A stretch of 64,000 nt of DNA from Selaginella tamariscina (taxonomy: Eukaryota; Streptophyta; Lycopodiopsida; Selaginellales; Selaginellaceae). The first letter of the stretch is position 1; each line of letters begins with the position of its first letter. This document shows, piece after piece, positions 11,570-23,851 of this stretch. The stretch spans positions 720,530 to 784,529 of the forward strand of contig PUQB01000029.1 of assembly GCA_003024785.1 (NCBI GenBank), read 5' to 3'. The notes under the pieces are model-generated. The model had not been told where the DNA came from and ran no database searches. It worked only from the letters and a program-made list of their open reading frames with translations. The translations under genes were made by a program, and so were the position numbers.

Positions 11570-14500
11570 GCGATCGGTAGGCAAATAATCTTTTCAATCC
11601 ACTAAATATTGAAGTTGGCGATGATAAAGACAAGAATCAAGGATGGCTGCAACTTCATACTCATGTTCATCGTGAATGACCACATGAGGGGAGGAGAAGA
11701 AGCACAACCAGGAAAATAAAAAGGATGATACGGTTTCAACAAAGAGGTGTGAAACACAGGATAAAGTTTCACAGTAGATGGTAGCTCTAGTCGGAAAGCT
11801 ACAGGATTGACCTCAACCGCAATCCTGTAAGGGCCCAATCGTTGAAAATCCAACTTAAAAGAAGGCATGTTGGTGCGAATATGCCGACGAAGAAGCCACA
11901 CGAGATCACTAATCTTATATACAGGTGCCAACTAACGATGAGTATCAGCATGACACTTGTACCGTTTCTGTGCATGCTGAAGATGAACTCGGAGATCATC
12001 CTATACATGACAAAGATGCTGGAGACGATCGTATACTGCAGGAGCGGAAGAAGGAAAAGCATGAGGAACAAAGTCAAAATGTGGATGGTAGCCTGTAAGA
12101 GTGAAGAAAGGTGTCTGGCTTATAGATGCGTGAATGGAGTTGTTGTAAGCAAACTTTGCCATAGGAAGAAGGTCCAACCAGTTGTCATGTTGGTAACTGA
12201 TGAAGTAGTGAAGATATTGCTCCAAGGTCTGAATCGTGCGTTCTCAGTGTCCATCAGTTTGCGGATGATATCCTGAAGAAAGATTCGCTTTAACTTATAA
12301 ACTCCGGAGAAGTTCTCGCCAAAATTTGGACATGAATTGTGGGCCTCGATCAGAAACAATGCTCTTAGGAAGACCATGATGTCGGAACACTTTGCGGATC
12401 ACCAACTCAGCAGTTGTCTGACCTGTAGCCGTCTTGTTATAGGGTAAGAAATGAGTATGTTTGGTGAAATGGTCAACCACCATAAGAACTACATCAAATC
12501 CACAAGAATGAGGAAGATCTGTGAGGAAATCCATATAAATAGATCTTCAAGGAGCAGAGGGAACAGGAAGAGGACGAAGAAAACCAGAGGGTGTGTGACA
12601 AGTTGTGTGTCAGGACTAATGTGTGAGAACACATTCTTTGCCAAGTCGTTTATAGTCAATTGCAAATGGATGCTTTATAGAAGTGTTGAATTTGCTAGAG
12701 CCTGATGAATATGTAGTGTCACAAGTCGAAATCGATTAAGACCCAACAACACTTGCTTTTGATAGTCATATGCAGAATCGTTCGGGGTCGATATAAGATA
12801 AGAGCGCCTAGACAATGCATCCGCTTTGCCATTCCAAAAACCAGGCTTGTAGACAATGACAAAATAAAAACGTGATAAGAATTTCGCCCACCTAGCCTGT
12901 CGCCGATTGAGAACTCGAGCCATTTGAAAAAACTCTAAGTTCTTGTGATCCGTAAGAACTTGTACAAGATGCGCAGCACCTTCTAGGAAGTGCCGGCACT
13001 CCTTAAACGAATCCATAACGGCCTTGAATTCCTTGTCATAAATCTCGTAATTGATCTCCGCTAAAAGGAACTTATGAGAGTAAAAGGCTACAAGATGGAG
13101 TAACTTGTCTTCTCCAACTTGTAATAAGATAGAATCTACTGCAAAGTTCGAAGCATCTGCTTCAACAAAGAAGGGACGAGAAGAATCAGGATGTGCTAAA
13201 ATCGGAGCTGTCGTAAAGGCGTTCTTAAGTGCTGTGAATGCATGTTCCGCCTTGTCGAACAAAGAGAAATCCCCTATGCGCTTGGTGAGTTTCGTGAGTG
13301 GAAGTACGCGCTTGGAGAAGTCATGTATGAATCGCTTGTAGAAATTTGCGAAGCCAAGGAAACATTGTATGTCTCATACAAACTTAGGCCTCTCCCAGTC
13401 CATAACAGTCTTCACCTTGTGCATGTCCATTGAGACACCAGCATGAGAGACGATGTAGCCCAAGAATTCCATATTATCCATGTCGAAAAACACTTCTCCA
13501 ACTTCGCATATAAACCATGCTCATGAAGCTTCTGTAGAACTAGTTGTACATGCTTGTCATGTGCTGCTTGGTCCTTGGAAGAAAATCAGGATGTCATCGA
13601 GGTAGATCACCGCAATCAGGATGTCATCAAGGTAAATCACCGCAATCAGGATGTCATCGAGGTAGATCACCGCAATCAGGATGTCATCGAGGTAGATCAC
13701 CACAATCAGGATGTCATCGAGGTAGATCACCACAATCAAGATGTCATTGAGGTAGATCACCACAATCAAGATGTCATCGAGGTAGATCATCGGTTCCGAA
13801 TGGTGACTTGATTCAAACCCATGTAGTTCACAACCAAACGCAAACTCCCATATTTCTTCTTGACAAAGAAGATAGGTGCTCCTACAGGGGACTTTGAGTA
13901 ACGAATGAAGTCGGATGCCAAGTTGTCCTCGATGTAATGGCAAAGAACCTCCAATTCTGTAAGTGATAGTGCATAAATCGCTCTGAACGGTGGAGTCTTC
14001 CCTTCTGCAAGATCGATAGGACAATCGTAGGACCTATGAATATGAAGAATTGCAGCCTTGTGCTTATCAAAAACGTCCTAAAAGGCTTGATACTTGGATG
14101 GCAGGGAAGAAGTAGGAGAAGGAGAAGGAGATTGAAAAACATGAGAGTCAGATACAGAGAGGTAGAAGAGGACCTAGGAGTTACTTGAAAAGTAAAAGGA
14201 TTAAAAGGAGCAGGATCAGTGGCAAGTTCATGTATAGTAGTGTAAGAACGCGGAGAGGAGAAAGAGGGAGTTGTGAATGAAAAAGAGGAAAGATCTTGGG
14301 GGATGGAATAGGAATAGAGTAATGAAAAGAGGAAAGATTAGGGAAAACCTGTGCTGATATTGACGAGTGTACAAGATTGGAAGAACCCTGTATAGAAGTC
14401 CGTGAATGCACAGGAGTGAGGAGAGCCAGCGAATGTGCTGATGAACTAACATGAGGTGGATCTTGTTGAGGAGGAACCTTTGACACTAATACAGGAATAG

Positions 14501-14977
14501 GCACGGTCAATCCTATAACTTGTACTGCCTCAAACACTAAGGTCATATCCTGTACACGAGAAGGTACATGATTAATCTTGGCTGCCGGAAAGAAAACGTG
14601 AGTGTCCTAGACCTCTAGTCGATCTGAGTATTTGCAACCACGAACAATGGCATGCCCAAAACAATTGGAGTCGTCCCAATCTTGATTAAGTTCAAGGAAA
14701 TCGAACAATTGAATGCGCCATGGGTGCAAGAAAAAGGTGTGGTAGCATAGGTAACTATGCCAGAAGTAATCAAACGACCATTTGCAATCTCTATAGGAAA
14801 TGCAACCACCGAAATGCCATGCTGAGTTGCAAAAGTGTCATCCATGAAGCATGCATTTGGATCAGTGTCCAACAGGGCAAACTCCTTGAGCTCTCGATTA
14901 TTGAGGCGAATGTGTACAAAAAACTTGAGTGATGGAATGGTGTGAGTAGCACCAATGGAGCCTGCACTTATGTCCAA
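11570..14977 (-). pseudogene. Degenerate pol of family A copy 1 (protease, RT, RNase H, integrase, chromodomain)
   Basis: Minus-strand pol in several broken frames. The protease lies at 14977-14615, where the active-site DTG has become DTD (LLDTDPNACFMDD). A Pro/Ser-rich linker follows at 14546-14181. RT starts at 14024 (RHSKSPVGAPI-like, VNYMG) and jumps from its N-terminal part straight to the YLDD motif; about 250 bp of the palm are missing compared with 61790-62045, and the YLDD segment is repeated seven times. RNase H is 13262-12675 (EADASNFAVDSILLQVGEDK, DHKNLEFF). Integrase has MDFLTDLP...VVDHFTKHTHF at 12534-12295 and SDRGPQFMSKFWREL just after it. The GPY/IF domain (RLGPYRIAVEVNPVAF) is at about 11850 and a chromodomain (EYEVAAILDS...QLQYLVD) at about 11665-11595. 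The element is therefore a chromovirus. Confidence 0.88.
13585..13794 (-). repeat. Seven tandem 30-bp units encoding the RT YLDD motif
   Basis: Units start at 13585, 13615, 13645, 13675, 13705, 13735 and 13765, each about 30 bp and nearly identical (plus strand ATCAGGATGTCATCGAGG...). On the minus strand each unit encodes about YLDDILI(A/V)VI, the reverse-transcriptase catalytic box, so the array stays in frame; one unit reads YLND. There are no spacers, so this is not a CRISPR array. It sits at the junction of an RT deletion. Confidence 0.95.
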
Positions 14978-14999
14978 CTTCGCGGTTCCTAAACAAAGT

Positions 15000-15952
15000 G
15001 GACATTGAAGTTTTCTGACTAAACTTCAGCTTCAACTTTACGCGTCTTGAACTTCCTGGCTTTAACATGACATTCTGCCACCTTATGTCCTGCTTCACCA
15101 CAATACAAGCATAAATGCTCACCACGACGACGTTGCTTCTTAGCAGCTGAAAGTGGACCACACTTGTATTTGTTATCCTTTATAAGAACTACTCTAGAAG
15201 ATGTCATAGGAACATGTGCTACAGCTATAGGATTAGCTTGCAGGAACTGCTGACGGGATTTTTCCTAACGACATTCGAACAAATGGTTGTCACAGCGAAC
15301 AGCATGTTGCATGATCTCCGCTAAGGTTTGGGCATTTGGTAATGTAAGGAGAAGGTCCTTCATGTCATCCCTCAATCCAAAATGGAAGTGTTGATCAATG
15401 CAGTCTCATCCCATGGAATGTTCATGTAAAGTTGCTAAAATTCGGATCCATAAACGAAAATTGGTCGGGATCCTTATGCGAGCTTCCTTAACTTCATGTA
15501 GGCAAACAGTACTTATCGAGATATCCAAAGTAGGCTTCAAAGGCAGCTACGAATCCTTTAAAGTCTTCCATCAATGAGTTGTCACGCTCTAACAAAGGGG
15601 CAACCCAAGCCCATGGGTATTCAACTAGTAAGGATGCCAAAAGGCCAACCTTTTGTGCATTAGTCGAGTAGCGGCATGGTTGCATGCGGATCAAAAGCCT
15701 GATTTAATTCAGAAAACCTTGGAAATTAGTGTGATTGCCACTGAACTTTTTCGGCATGCTAATTTTTGGCTCTGAAGAAGAGTTCGATGCAGAGGGAACC
15801 ATGGATGCTTGAGAGAGAGCCTTTGCAGCAGCCTTGGAGGATGCATCAGCAGCTGCATGCGCCGTGCTGGTGGAACCTTGCAGATCTTTGACCACTTGGC
15901 GCAAAGTGGCTACTCATAAAGCAACATTTAGTGCTCGCGTTGAAAATCTGCC
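15000..15952 (-). pseudogene. Degenerate gag of family A copy 1
   Basis: Minus-strand gag, homologous to 59608-60576. It contains [26 protein letters not shown] near 15900, EPKISMPKKFSGN near 15750, and the capsid-like stretch [25 protein letters not shown] near 15560. The nucleocapsid knuckle [15 protein letters not shown] lies at about 15115-15068 and follows the pattern C-x2-C-x4-H-x4-C. The start ATG is near 15952 and a stop follows within a few codons. Several more frame breaks make this copy non-coding. Confidence 0.85.
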
Positions 15953-16063
15953 ATGATCTGTGAAAGAAAAAAAAACAAAAAAAGGAGGAAAGCAAGAGAG
16001 AAGAACCAAGAAAAAATAAAGTAACTAGAAATAGGAGAGTTATGAAAGTAGCTACTATCAAAT

Positions 16064-16462
16064 TATCAAGCCACGACTTAAGAGCATGATAAGAACAAGG
16101 AGGCTTGACTTCAAAAGCAAGGCAAGAGCAAGAAACAAGGCAAGAGTAAGAAACAAGACAAGAATGATCATATAATGACTGATGTTGATATAATTGATTG
16201 TACAACAATTAGGTTGGAGCTTTTATACTCACAACTCGAAGAGCTAATTTAGGCATAAGCTAAAAATAATACTTTAAGAGCTAATCTAGGCATGACCTAA
16301 AAATAATGTCCCTTATCATGTAGGTATATCTTGTAAGCATATCCTGTAGGCATATCCTATTGATATATCTTGTAGGTATATCTTATAGGCATATCTTGTA
16401 TCCTATATCCTATATCTTATATCATATAGGTTGTATCATGTATTTTGTATTGGGTCGTGACA
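16064..16462 (-). repeat. 5' LTR of family A copy 1
   Basis: 399-bp LTR. Its outer end (GTCGTGACA) abuts TSD ATAGG at 16463. Its inner end has TATCAAG where the family has TGTCAAG. Just inside (minus strand after 16064) the sequence reads ATTTGATAGTAGCT, the family's primer-site position, which lacks a tRNA-type TGG start. Confidence 0.88.
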
Positions 16463-18950
16463 ATAGGATGATGGTGTGATGGTGTGGGATGAATCCAATT
16501 GCATTAAAATCACTCCCACACATTGACATCAGATACATCCGTATGCAGAATAAAAGGCTGTGAAAATTGGAGAAGTGAAGGACGGGAGGAGACGACAACA
16601 CACAATGTACTAAAGGCCTTGGACATAGTAGGAGACCAATGAAATGGACATTCACAGAGGACAACACGCAAGGGAGCTATCAATTTTGTGAGTGACGGAA
16701 GGAAACGGCCTAGGTTCAAACCCAAGAAACATTAAAGCTCGATCTGTGCCTAAGGTGTTGGATACTCCTTCATAGTAAACACCTTGTTAGGATCAACATG
16801 CAAGCCATCAGATAAACATGGTACCAAACTAACACTTTGATAACTTGAGCTTCAAGTCAAACTACTACAAACAAGCCAAAGTGTGACACACAACCATTAT
16901 ATGGTCTACCCATGATTTGTATGTGTGTACCAAGATGTCATCAATGTAGTTATTGGCAATGTCACACAACAATGTCAAGACCTCATTCATTGTTGAAAAG
17001 TGGCCGGTGCATTCAAAAAGCCAAAAGGCATCTTCACAAACTTGTATAAGTCAAAAGGAGTTTGAAATGCAGTCTTTGGGATGTCAAGTTCATGCATGGG
17101 GACTTGCCAATATCCAATGGCTAGGTCAAGCTTTGTGAACCAGCAATTGTTGCCAAAACAATCCAATATATCATCTACACTCAACAAGGGGTACTCATCA
17201 CGCACCATTACCTCATTGAGCCTTGATAGTCAATGGTGAATCACTTTGTACCATCATGCTTATCCATTGAGCAATGGCCGAATCATGCCTTAATACAACA
17301 TGTCATTTACACACTCATGCCTCAACCTCATGTGGAGACCATTGCCAAAGGCGGATAGCAATTGGATGAGCATTCCCAATGGGAATATGATGATAGGTCT
17401 ACAAGAATAAGTTGTGGAAGAAGCATATGAAAAGATGGCCGAGAATGAAGAAATCAAGAGCTTGATGTCATGTGCATGATCTTCAATAAGCGAATCCACA
17501 ATAACACTAGTAGAAACCGAGGTGCATTAAGAACAGCAAAAAGGTAACCTCAATAGTGAAGAGGAACCAAAGAAATAGCAAGGGAGCCTAAGATAAAAAG
17601 GGTTGAGGAGCCAAAGTCCAAAAGTGCATGAATCATATTTTATTATTAATCACCCAAAATGATATCGACAAAATCTAAAGTGGGATTGGTGCAAATACCA
17701 CACCCATATGTACATGTGTTGGTGTTGAATGTCGAGAAGCCACATGCGAGGTCCCATTTTCTATACATGACAAATGTAGGCTAAGAAGGTACCACTAGAA
17801 GTTGCAACCAATGCACCACTACTTAATCAATGGAAGAAACCATGGAATTGCTATTAATCAATATGGAGATCGGGATGCCTTGGACAACACCTTCCATAGT
17901 GAAGGCATATTCATTATTGACTTGTTAAATAGCTTGTCATTAAGAGCAAAAGAAGGGCAAACGTATGGCATCTAGTTGCCCTCAAGAGTCAACACGTCAA
18001 ATCATTTCCCACAAGTGCTAGAAAGGGAGCATACTCTAAAGGAAAGGCTAGCTGAACAATAAGAGCCAGGGTCAAAAGTGGTGCAGCAAGAGTCATGACA
18101 GCATTTTGAATGGAGATGCAATTCTCACTATCCAAGAGGAGGTTACTAATTGGGAAAGGTATGGCACTCATAAAAAAGTATGGCCAAGTTGTTCACATGC
18201 CCAACAAACTAGCAGGTGATGCACACAAGTAGGACAACCAACAAATGGAGAGTAGGGAGGCAGAGTTGGGCGACTTGCACATATCAATATCCATAGGGAC
18301 CGGAGCAAGATCTTCAGGACCAAGTGCTCTAGCAACAAAGGGGCAATAGCAACGGCACCTAATCCACAACGTTGTGCCATGTGGAGAGCCTCGTCCAAAG
18401 TTGTAAGAGCTAAGGCACATACAAAAGGTCAAAGCAAGCCCAAGTTCACATCCTCCCCATGCTAGGTGAAGCACATAGCACGAGAGTTTTAAATTTAATG
18501 CCAAATTGTAAATGATATAACTATTGAAATGTATATGCAGCTTCCTCCCTATCCAAATCCTAGATAAAGTCAACATGAAGACGTGACCAATTGTATGGTA
18601 TAGAAGATGCCAGACTCTGGTACCATTGCAAGGGAACACGTTGGAAACTTACATATAGGTAGCTTCATCCCAACTATATAGCTTGCGGTGACATGAAAGT
18701 CAACAAGCCAATGATGGACATCAACATCAACACTGCCAGTGAAAGCAAAGCAAACACATGGATTAGATTGACATGTGGGCAAGAAAAGCAATACTGTTGT
18801 CGAGAGGAGAAACACCCATGTTAAAACTCGAACTTGCAACTTAACTTGTTATTGTGTAGACAAATTTTGAGGGTCTCCACCGGACAACAAGTATGCATGT
18901 GGTAGCAACTCTCAAAAGAAGAAGGGAGAGAGAGTTTTTGGAAAAGAAAA
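16463..18950 (-). pseudogene. Old Ty3/gypsy element (family D), gag to RT part
   Basis: Minus-strand relic, upstream half of the element cut by family A. From 5' to 3': a gag-like region at about 18840-18000 with a knuckle-like VCWACEQLGHTF near 18190; RT at 17210-16985 (EYPLLSVDDILDCFGN..., FTKLDLAIGYWQVPM, MPFGFLNAPATFQQ); and the RT/RNase H joint at 16725-16510 (FLPSLTKLIAPL, FHWSPTMSKAF, ILHTDVSDVN). Frames are broken throughout. The 18190-18950 part is repeated at 53815-54620. No LTRs are recognised; the 5' limit near 18950 is approximate. Confidence 0.7.
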
Positions 18951-19479
18951 AAAAAAAATAAGGAGCCCAAGCAAAAAAGAAAAGCCCATCACCACCGCCG
19001 CTGAAGATAATTATATTCAATCCAATAATCTATCTTTAAATTGTTAACCTTCAACTTGGTAAATCACTTGTCAATATATCCATAAAGACAAAAGATTCTT
19101 AACATACGCAACAAAATAATAAATTACAAATACTTACATACATATATACTATAATCAATGACATCTTTGCAATGTGCTGTTGTAATTAAATGGATGCTTT
19201 TATTTCCATCTCAATCAATCCTTACTTTCCAACAATGAAGCACATGCTAAAAAGGTATATGGTAAAATGCTCAGTCTACTTAACACTATCCGGGATATCC
19301 AATGACTTAATGTGGTCAGATCGACGCCTAAATTTTATTGTTTCTAATTTTACAACCAGATTTGCGGCAGCACTTTGATAATCTTACGTGGTAATCACGT
19401 GTCCATTCTAAAACGCTTTCATGTTTTCCACTGTTGAGGCTCTAACGCCAAGTCAAAACAAAAGTCTATGTAGTTTTAT
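18951..19479. other. Intergenic DNA
   Basis: AT-rich, without a gene I can support. It begins with a poly-A-rich patch (18940-18960) and ends where homology between the two lipase arms starts. The 62-codon frame at 19190-19378 has no recognisable similarity. Confidence 0.5.
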
Positions 19480-19646
19480 CACAGACACGTACGCACACAG
19501 GTGGTTATAATCTAGCAAGACAACCTATGTGCCACCTGGCTCTGTCACAAGTACATCAAAACTAGAAACAGTGCAGATTCTAAAATTACTTAAAAGAATC
19601 AATCATTATGTAAATCTTTGTGCTACATTATGTACACGCATCATTT

Positions 19647-21034
19647 TCATTTCCTCCAGTAAGCAGGAACTCCAAGCTCGGGTTTGAGGAAGTCAGAGCT
19701 CTTGTTAATTAGTTTGAGGTCTCTCTTACCGGAGGGCACAAAGGCCTTCTTCGGTCCCTGATAACCATCCACGAGATGCAACAGGCCCTCCAAGTTGTGC
19801 TTTTCAACCAGTCCCGCGTCCTCCCTGAGGTAAGGAGACATGTTACTGTCCAGTGCCAATCGTGTCCCAACGTGACAATATGTCCAGGGAAAGATATCCA
19901 GCATCTGCAAGACGAACGTCCCCATATGTTCGTTGAGTAAAACTCCAGGAACCTTGGGTACCATGTCCTTCCTGTTGAACATCCTCAGGACCTTGATTCC
20001 GAGCTCATCGCACCGTTCCTTAAAATCTGCGTCCCCAACACGAGGCGCCGAGAACGAGAACACAGTGACAGGAATTGCTGGAGTTGTACTTGCTTTCTCA
20101 TTGACTTTAACAGTCAGTGTGTTCTTGACTAGAGTAGTTTCCGATGTTCCCGCCGTTACGGTTAAAGTGTCCTTGTCTAGCCTTGTCACTACCCTGGGAG
20201 ATGGACTGGCCAAAGCTTCCTCATGCTTTGCCTCTATATTCATCCGATCCGACTTCTCCTTGAGTTCACTCGACTCGTACACAGTAAACGATGCCTTGGC
20301 CATGTTGTGCTTGTGAGGCGACAAGATATGCGGGGATAGTTGCTTAACATGCACTGGCAATGGAGAAAGCTGGGTGGTGTTCACTCCCAGCTCTGCAATG
20401 TCATAAGCACACAGGAGAGCCAAGGCTCCTCCCAAGCTGTGCCCAGTGACCGTGATGCTCAGCTCTTCGTTTTTATAAACACTGAGCAGCCTGCTGATCT
20501 CGAACAGAACTTGGTAGCGTGCACTTTGTTGGTTATACCTACTGTTGGGGACGTAAGAAGTGTATATACTGAGGAACCCAGCCTCCACCTCAACCCCCCT
20601 TGTTAAGTCGTCGTGCGGGTCGAGTCCACATGGCTTTAAAACGTCTTTGATGTTCTCTATCCACTCAAGCTGGGTGACAGTCCCACGCCAAGCGATGACA
20701 ATATCCCGCCGTCCCAGCCGTTTGATCTCTTCCTCGGAAGTATTCACTGCAATGAAGCCCATCCAGTTGGAGTCTCTACTCCACGTGTCCTCCCCAGTCT
20801 CGGGCTGCTTGAAGAAACCCGGCAACCACAAACGCGAGGTTGCATATATGAACTTGGTGATCTCATATCCCGTGGTCGGCAATCCTACGCTTGCCAGAAG
20901 CTCCTCCTTGGTGTATCTGGAGTTTCCACACTGAGTGGAGGACTCGTCGTACTCGAAACAGTCGTAGCATGCCTGAAGTTCTTCCAGTCGTTGGCACCTT
21001 GTATTTCTCGCCAGCGCTCGCTAAGAGGAGCCAT
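19647..21034 (-). pseudogene. Class 3 lipase, phospholipase A1-II-like, copy 1 (5' deletion)
   Basis: Predicted acyl-hydrolase of the plant PLA1-II group. The main open stretch is 411 codons and carries NWMGFIAVNTSEEEIKRLGR, DIVIAWRGT (oxyanion region), the serine motif GHSLGGALALL, FSAPRVGDADF, the Asp region RKDMVPKVPG, and CHVG plus HNLEGLLHLVDGY, where the catalytic His should lie. An insert of about 100 residues separates GHSLGG from the APRVG block, longer than in relatives I remember. The ancestral ATG is at 21034, but about 76 bp is missing at 20975/20976 compared with copy 2, which shifts the frame after codon 18. Downstream, the long frame has no in-frame ATG until NWMG. It could be read from a later Met but would lack its N-terminus. 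It has no introns. Copies 2 (23852) and 3 (36311) are broken at other sites. Confidence 0.85.
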
Positions 21035-21184
21035 TGCTGACTTGTACTCAGTCGACAGGATGAAAATCTAAGGCACTCAAATGTAATACGTATGGAGCTC
21101 CTGTTTAAATAAAATCAGTTAACTTGTCTTGAAAAAATTGTAGATGAACTTGATGTAATTGAATGAGGGAAATATACCGGAATG

Positions 21185-21194
21185 GATTTTTATA
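21185..21194 (-). promoter_or_regulatory. TATA box of lipase copy 1
   Basis: On the minus strand the sequence reads ACAGTATAAAAATCC, about 150 bp before the ancestral ATG at 21034. It is identical in copy 2 (23692) and destroyed in copy 3. Predicted from sequence and conservation only. Confidence 0.6.
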
Positions 21195-21897
21195 CTGTGA
21201 ATGGAACACGGGTGTAGATTTGCCCTTTCCACGCTGTTTTGGGTTGAACCGCAATGCTACGTGCCAATGACTCACTATGATACGATGAAGCAGTCAAAGT
21301 AAAAACCCTAATCAACATGGCTCGACGAACGCTTGTTTGAATGACGTGTTATGTTGATATGATGCATACATTTTCATGATTTACCCGTGTGGTATTAAGT
21401 TACGTAGTCGTAACGAACTCTAAACAATCCTTATTTGACCTGCATTCGAACATAATTATTATGTCTTATCTATAATTTACACACAACACACATATCATGT
21501 ATATTTTACAGATGGCTATTAGTAAGGAATGTTGTTAAACAAGGACATGTGTTCAACTGTATAACCCAGAAAAAACATGCACGAAGTGTTCCGCTAGAAA
21601 ATCTTAAGTTATGTTTTGAGTTACTTATTGTGAATTTAATTAATTGTTTTTAAAAGTTTAAAAAGAAATATTTACATATTCCTATATAATTTATATATTT
21701 TATATCTTTTATTAATTATAATTCTTTTAGGATATTAATAATCTAGCCTACTGTATATATTTTAAAATAAAATAAACAAATAAATAAAAAGCCACTGTAG
21801 CAAATACATTTGTCAAGTTTACGACAAAATCGAAATACCCAATTGAATAAATACGGAACAAATTAAATTAATCCCTATCAATAAATTTATCACGAAA

Positions 21898-22806
21898 GTT
21901 TCTAATTTATTATTTTTAAACTGTGTGTGTATGTGTGGGTGTTTTTTTATTTAGATATTATTGGAGTGTCAGTGTGAGTACATTTTCTTCATGTATATAT
22001 GTGTGTATATACATATCAACGTTTAGTTTTTCACCATTAGAGTAGAGTTTAGTTTAAGATAAGCAAGTTGAAGAGCCCATGCTGACGACCACACTATGGA
22101 GTCAACACCAGTCAACTGAATGATGCAGCCATCGGATTAAGTATATATTAAAAATACTCATGAATGGTGAAGGAACATCATAAGCAAGGTAAACAAATTT
22201 TAAATTCAGAACAAGGGATTTTGATTTCTTAAAACTTTATTTCAATTTAAATTCTTTATTTGATTTAATTTGTTTTAAGTATGTCCCATTTTAAATTAAT
22301 GGTTATGTTAATATAATGACTCCAGATCATTAGATTAACAAATGTATCGATATGTATACTGCACTAACATGTAACTGATTTATTATGGATACATGGTCCT
22401 ATGAGAAACAATATGCCCCTTTAGTTATCAAAAGTATAATACGTTCGAACGAGTTCCTTCCTACCCACTTAAAGGGTCCTTTGTATGTAACACCACACAT
22501 CAACAAATATATTAATATATTTAATTTGTGTGGAATGTAATTTATAAATTATATATTAAATATTTTATATTTCTATGCTTAAATTTTCATTATATACTAT
22601 ATTAATTAATATTATATACATGCATAAACACACATACACTTTTAAATATATTTTTGCATGAATATATATTATTGTATTAGTGTATTACACATATATTAAA
22701 AATACATTATTGAATTTAAAATTAAAACTTTTGCTGGGGAATTTTTATCTTTAAATATATTTTTTTTTTAAAATAAAATTTAGAAACTTACATTTGAAAT
22801 TTTTGT
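21898..22806. other. Spacer between the inverted lipase arms
   Basis: About 0.9 kb of AT-rich DNA that I could not match between the arms. It includes a GTGT patch near 21922-21940 and many TA-rich tracts. No gene seen. Confidence 0.6.
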
Positions 22807-23231
22807 GTCGTGGTAAATTTATTGATAAGGATTAATTTAATTTGTTCCGTAATTTATTCAATTGGTTATTTCGATTTTGTCCTGAATTTGACGAATGTAT
22901 TTGTTACAGTGGCTTTTATATATTTGTTTATTTTAATTTAAAATATATACAGTAGGCTAGATTATTAATATCCTAGAAGTATCATAATTAATATAAGCTA
23001 TAGAATATATAAATTATATAGGAATATGTAAATATTTATTTTTAAAATTTTAAAAATAATTAATTAAATTCACAATAAGTAATTCAAAACATAACTTTAA
23101 GATTTTATAGCGGAACACTTCGTGCATGTTTTTTCTGGGTTATACAGGTGAACACATGTACTTGTTTAACAACATTCCTTATCTAATATGAGTATTCTTC
23201 TTGTTTGAGAACAGTCCTTAGTAGGCTACTA

Positions 23232-23238
<7 letters not shown>

Positions 23239-23307
<69 letters not shown>
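23239..23307. repeat. (TA)n(GA)n microsatellite
   Basis: Compound TA then GA dinucleotide tract in the right arm only, upstream of lipase copy 2. Confidence 0.95.
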
Positions 23308-23309
<2 letters not shown>

Positions 23310-23691
23310 ATCTGTAAAATATACATGATATGTGTGTTGTGTGTAAATTATAGATAAGACATAATTAAGACGTCATTGCTGACATGAATGTTCGAATGCA
23401 GGTCAAATAAGGATTGTTTAGAGTTCGTTACCACTACGTAACTTAGTACCAGGTAAACCATGTAAATGTATGCATCGTATCAATATAACACGTTATAAAT
23501 ATGTATATCATTCAAACAAGCATCCGTCTGAGCCATGTTGATTAGGGTTTTTACTTTGACTGCTTCATCGAACTTTTTTGACTTTGTTATTGTATCATAG
23601 TGAGTCAGATGGCTGTAAGACTTCATTGGCACGTATCATTGCGGTTCAACCCAAAACAGCGTAGAAAGGGCAAATCTTGTTCCATTCACAG

Positions 23692-23700
23692 TATAAAAAT
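23692..23700 (+). promoter_or_regulatory. TATA box of lipase copy 2
   Basis: TATAAAAAT in the context TTCACAGTATAAAAATCCATTCC, 160 bp before the ATG at 23852 and conserved in the left arm. Confidence 0.6.
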
Positions 23701-23851
23701 CCATTCCGATATATTTCCCTCATTCAATTACATCAAGTTCATCTACAATTTTTTCAAGACAAGTTATTTAAACAGGAGCTCCATACGTATTATATTCTTG
23801 TACATTTGAGTGCCTTAGATTTTCATCCTGTCGACTGAGTACAAGTCAGCA

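Larger units (their letters stand above)
11088..16462 (-). mobile_element. Complete Ty3/gypsy chromovirus, family A copy 1, nested in family D
   Basis: A 5375-bp LTR retrotransposon on the minus strand. LTRs are 11088-11447 (3') and 16064-16462 (5'), with TGTCA...TGACA-type ends. The 5-bp target-site duplication ATAGG stands at 11083-11087 and 16463-16467. Inside, in minus-strand order, are gag with a CCHC knuckle, protease, RT, RNase H, integrase, the GPY/IF domain and a chromodomain. A purine tract (AGGAAGAGA) precedes the 3' LTR. The same family, less damaged, starts at 59137 in the opposite orientation. This copy is dead: many stops, a deletion in RT filled by a tandem repeat, and a damaged protease motif. 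Confidence 0.93.
19480..21897 (-). repeat. Left arm of a large inverted duplication containing lipase copy 1
   Basis: About 2.4 kb that is the reverse complement of about 22807-25400. Shared sequence includes the 3' flank, the whole lipase gene, the promoter and roughly 800 bp of AT-rich upstream DNA (for example AAGGAATGTTGTTAAACAAG and AGCCACTGTAGCAAATACAT on the left and their complements on the right). The arms are separated by about 0.9 kb. Borders were estimated by eye. Confidence 0.85.

Noticed and set aside
13585-13794. Regular 30-bp repeats that could be taken for a CRISPR array
   Set aside because: Units are directly joined without spacers, lie in a eukaryotic retroelement and encode the RT YLDD box.
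19933-20316. 127-codon open frame on the plus strand opposite lipase copy 1
   Set aside because: It is a shadow of the lipase frame; the same antisense frame recurs at 35180-35566 only because the genes are duplicates.
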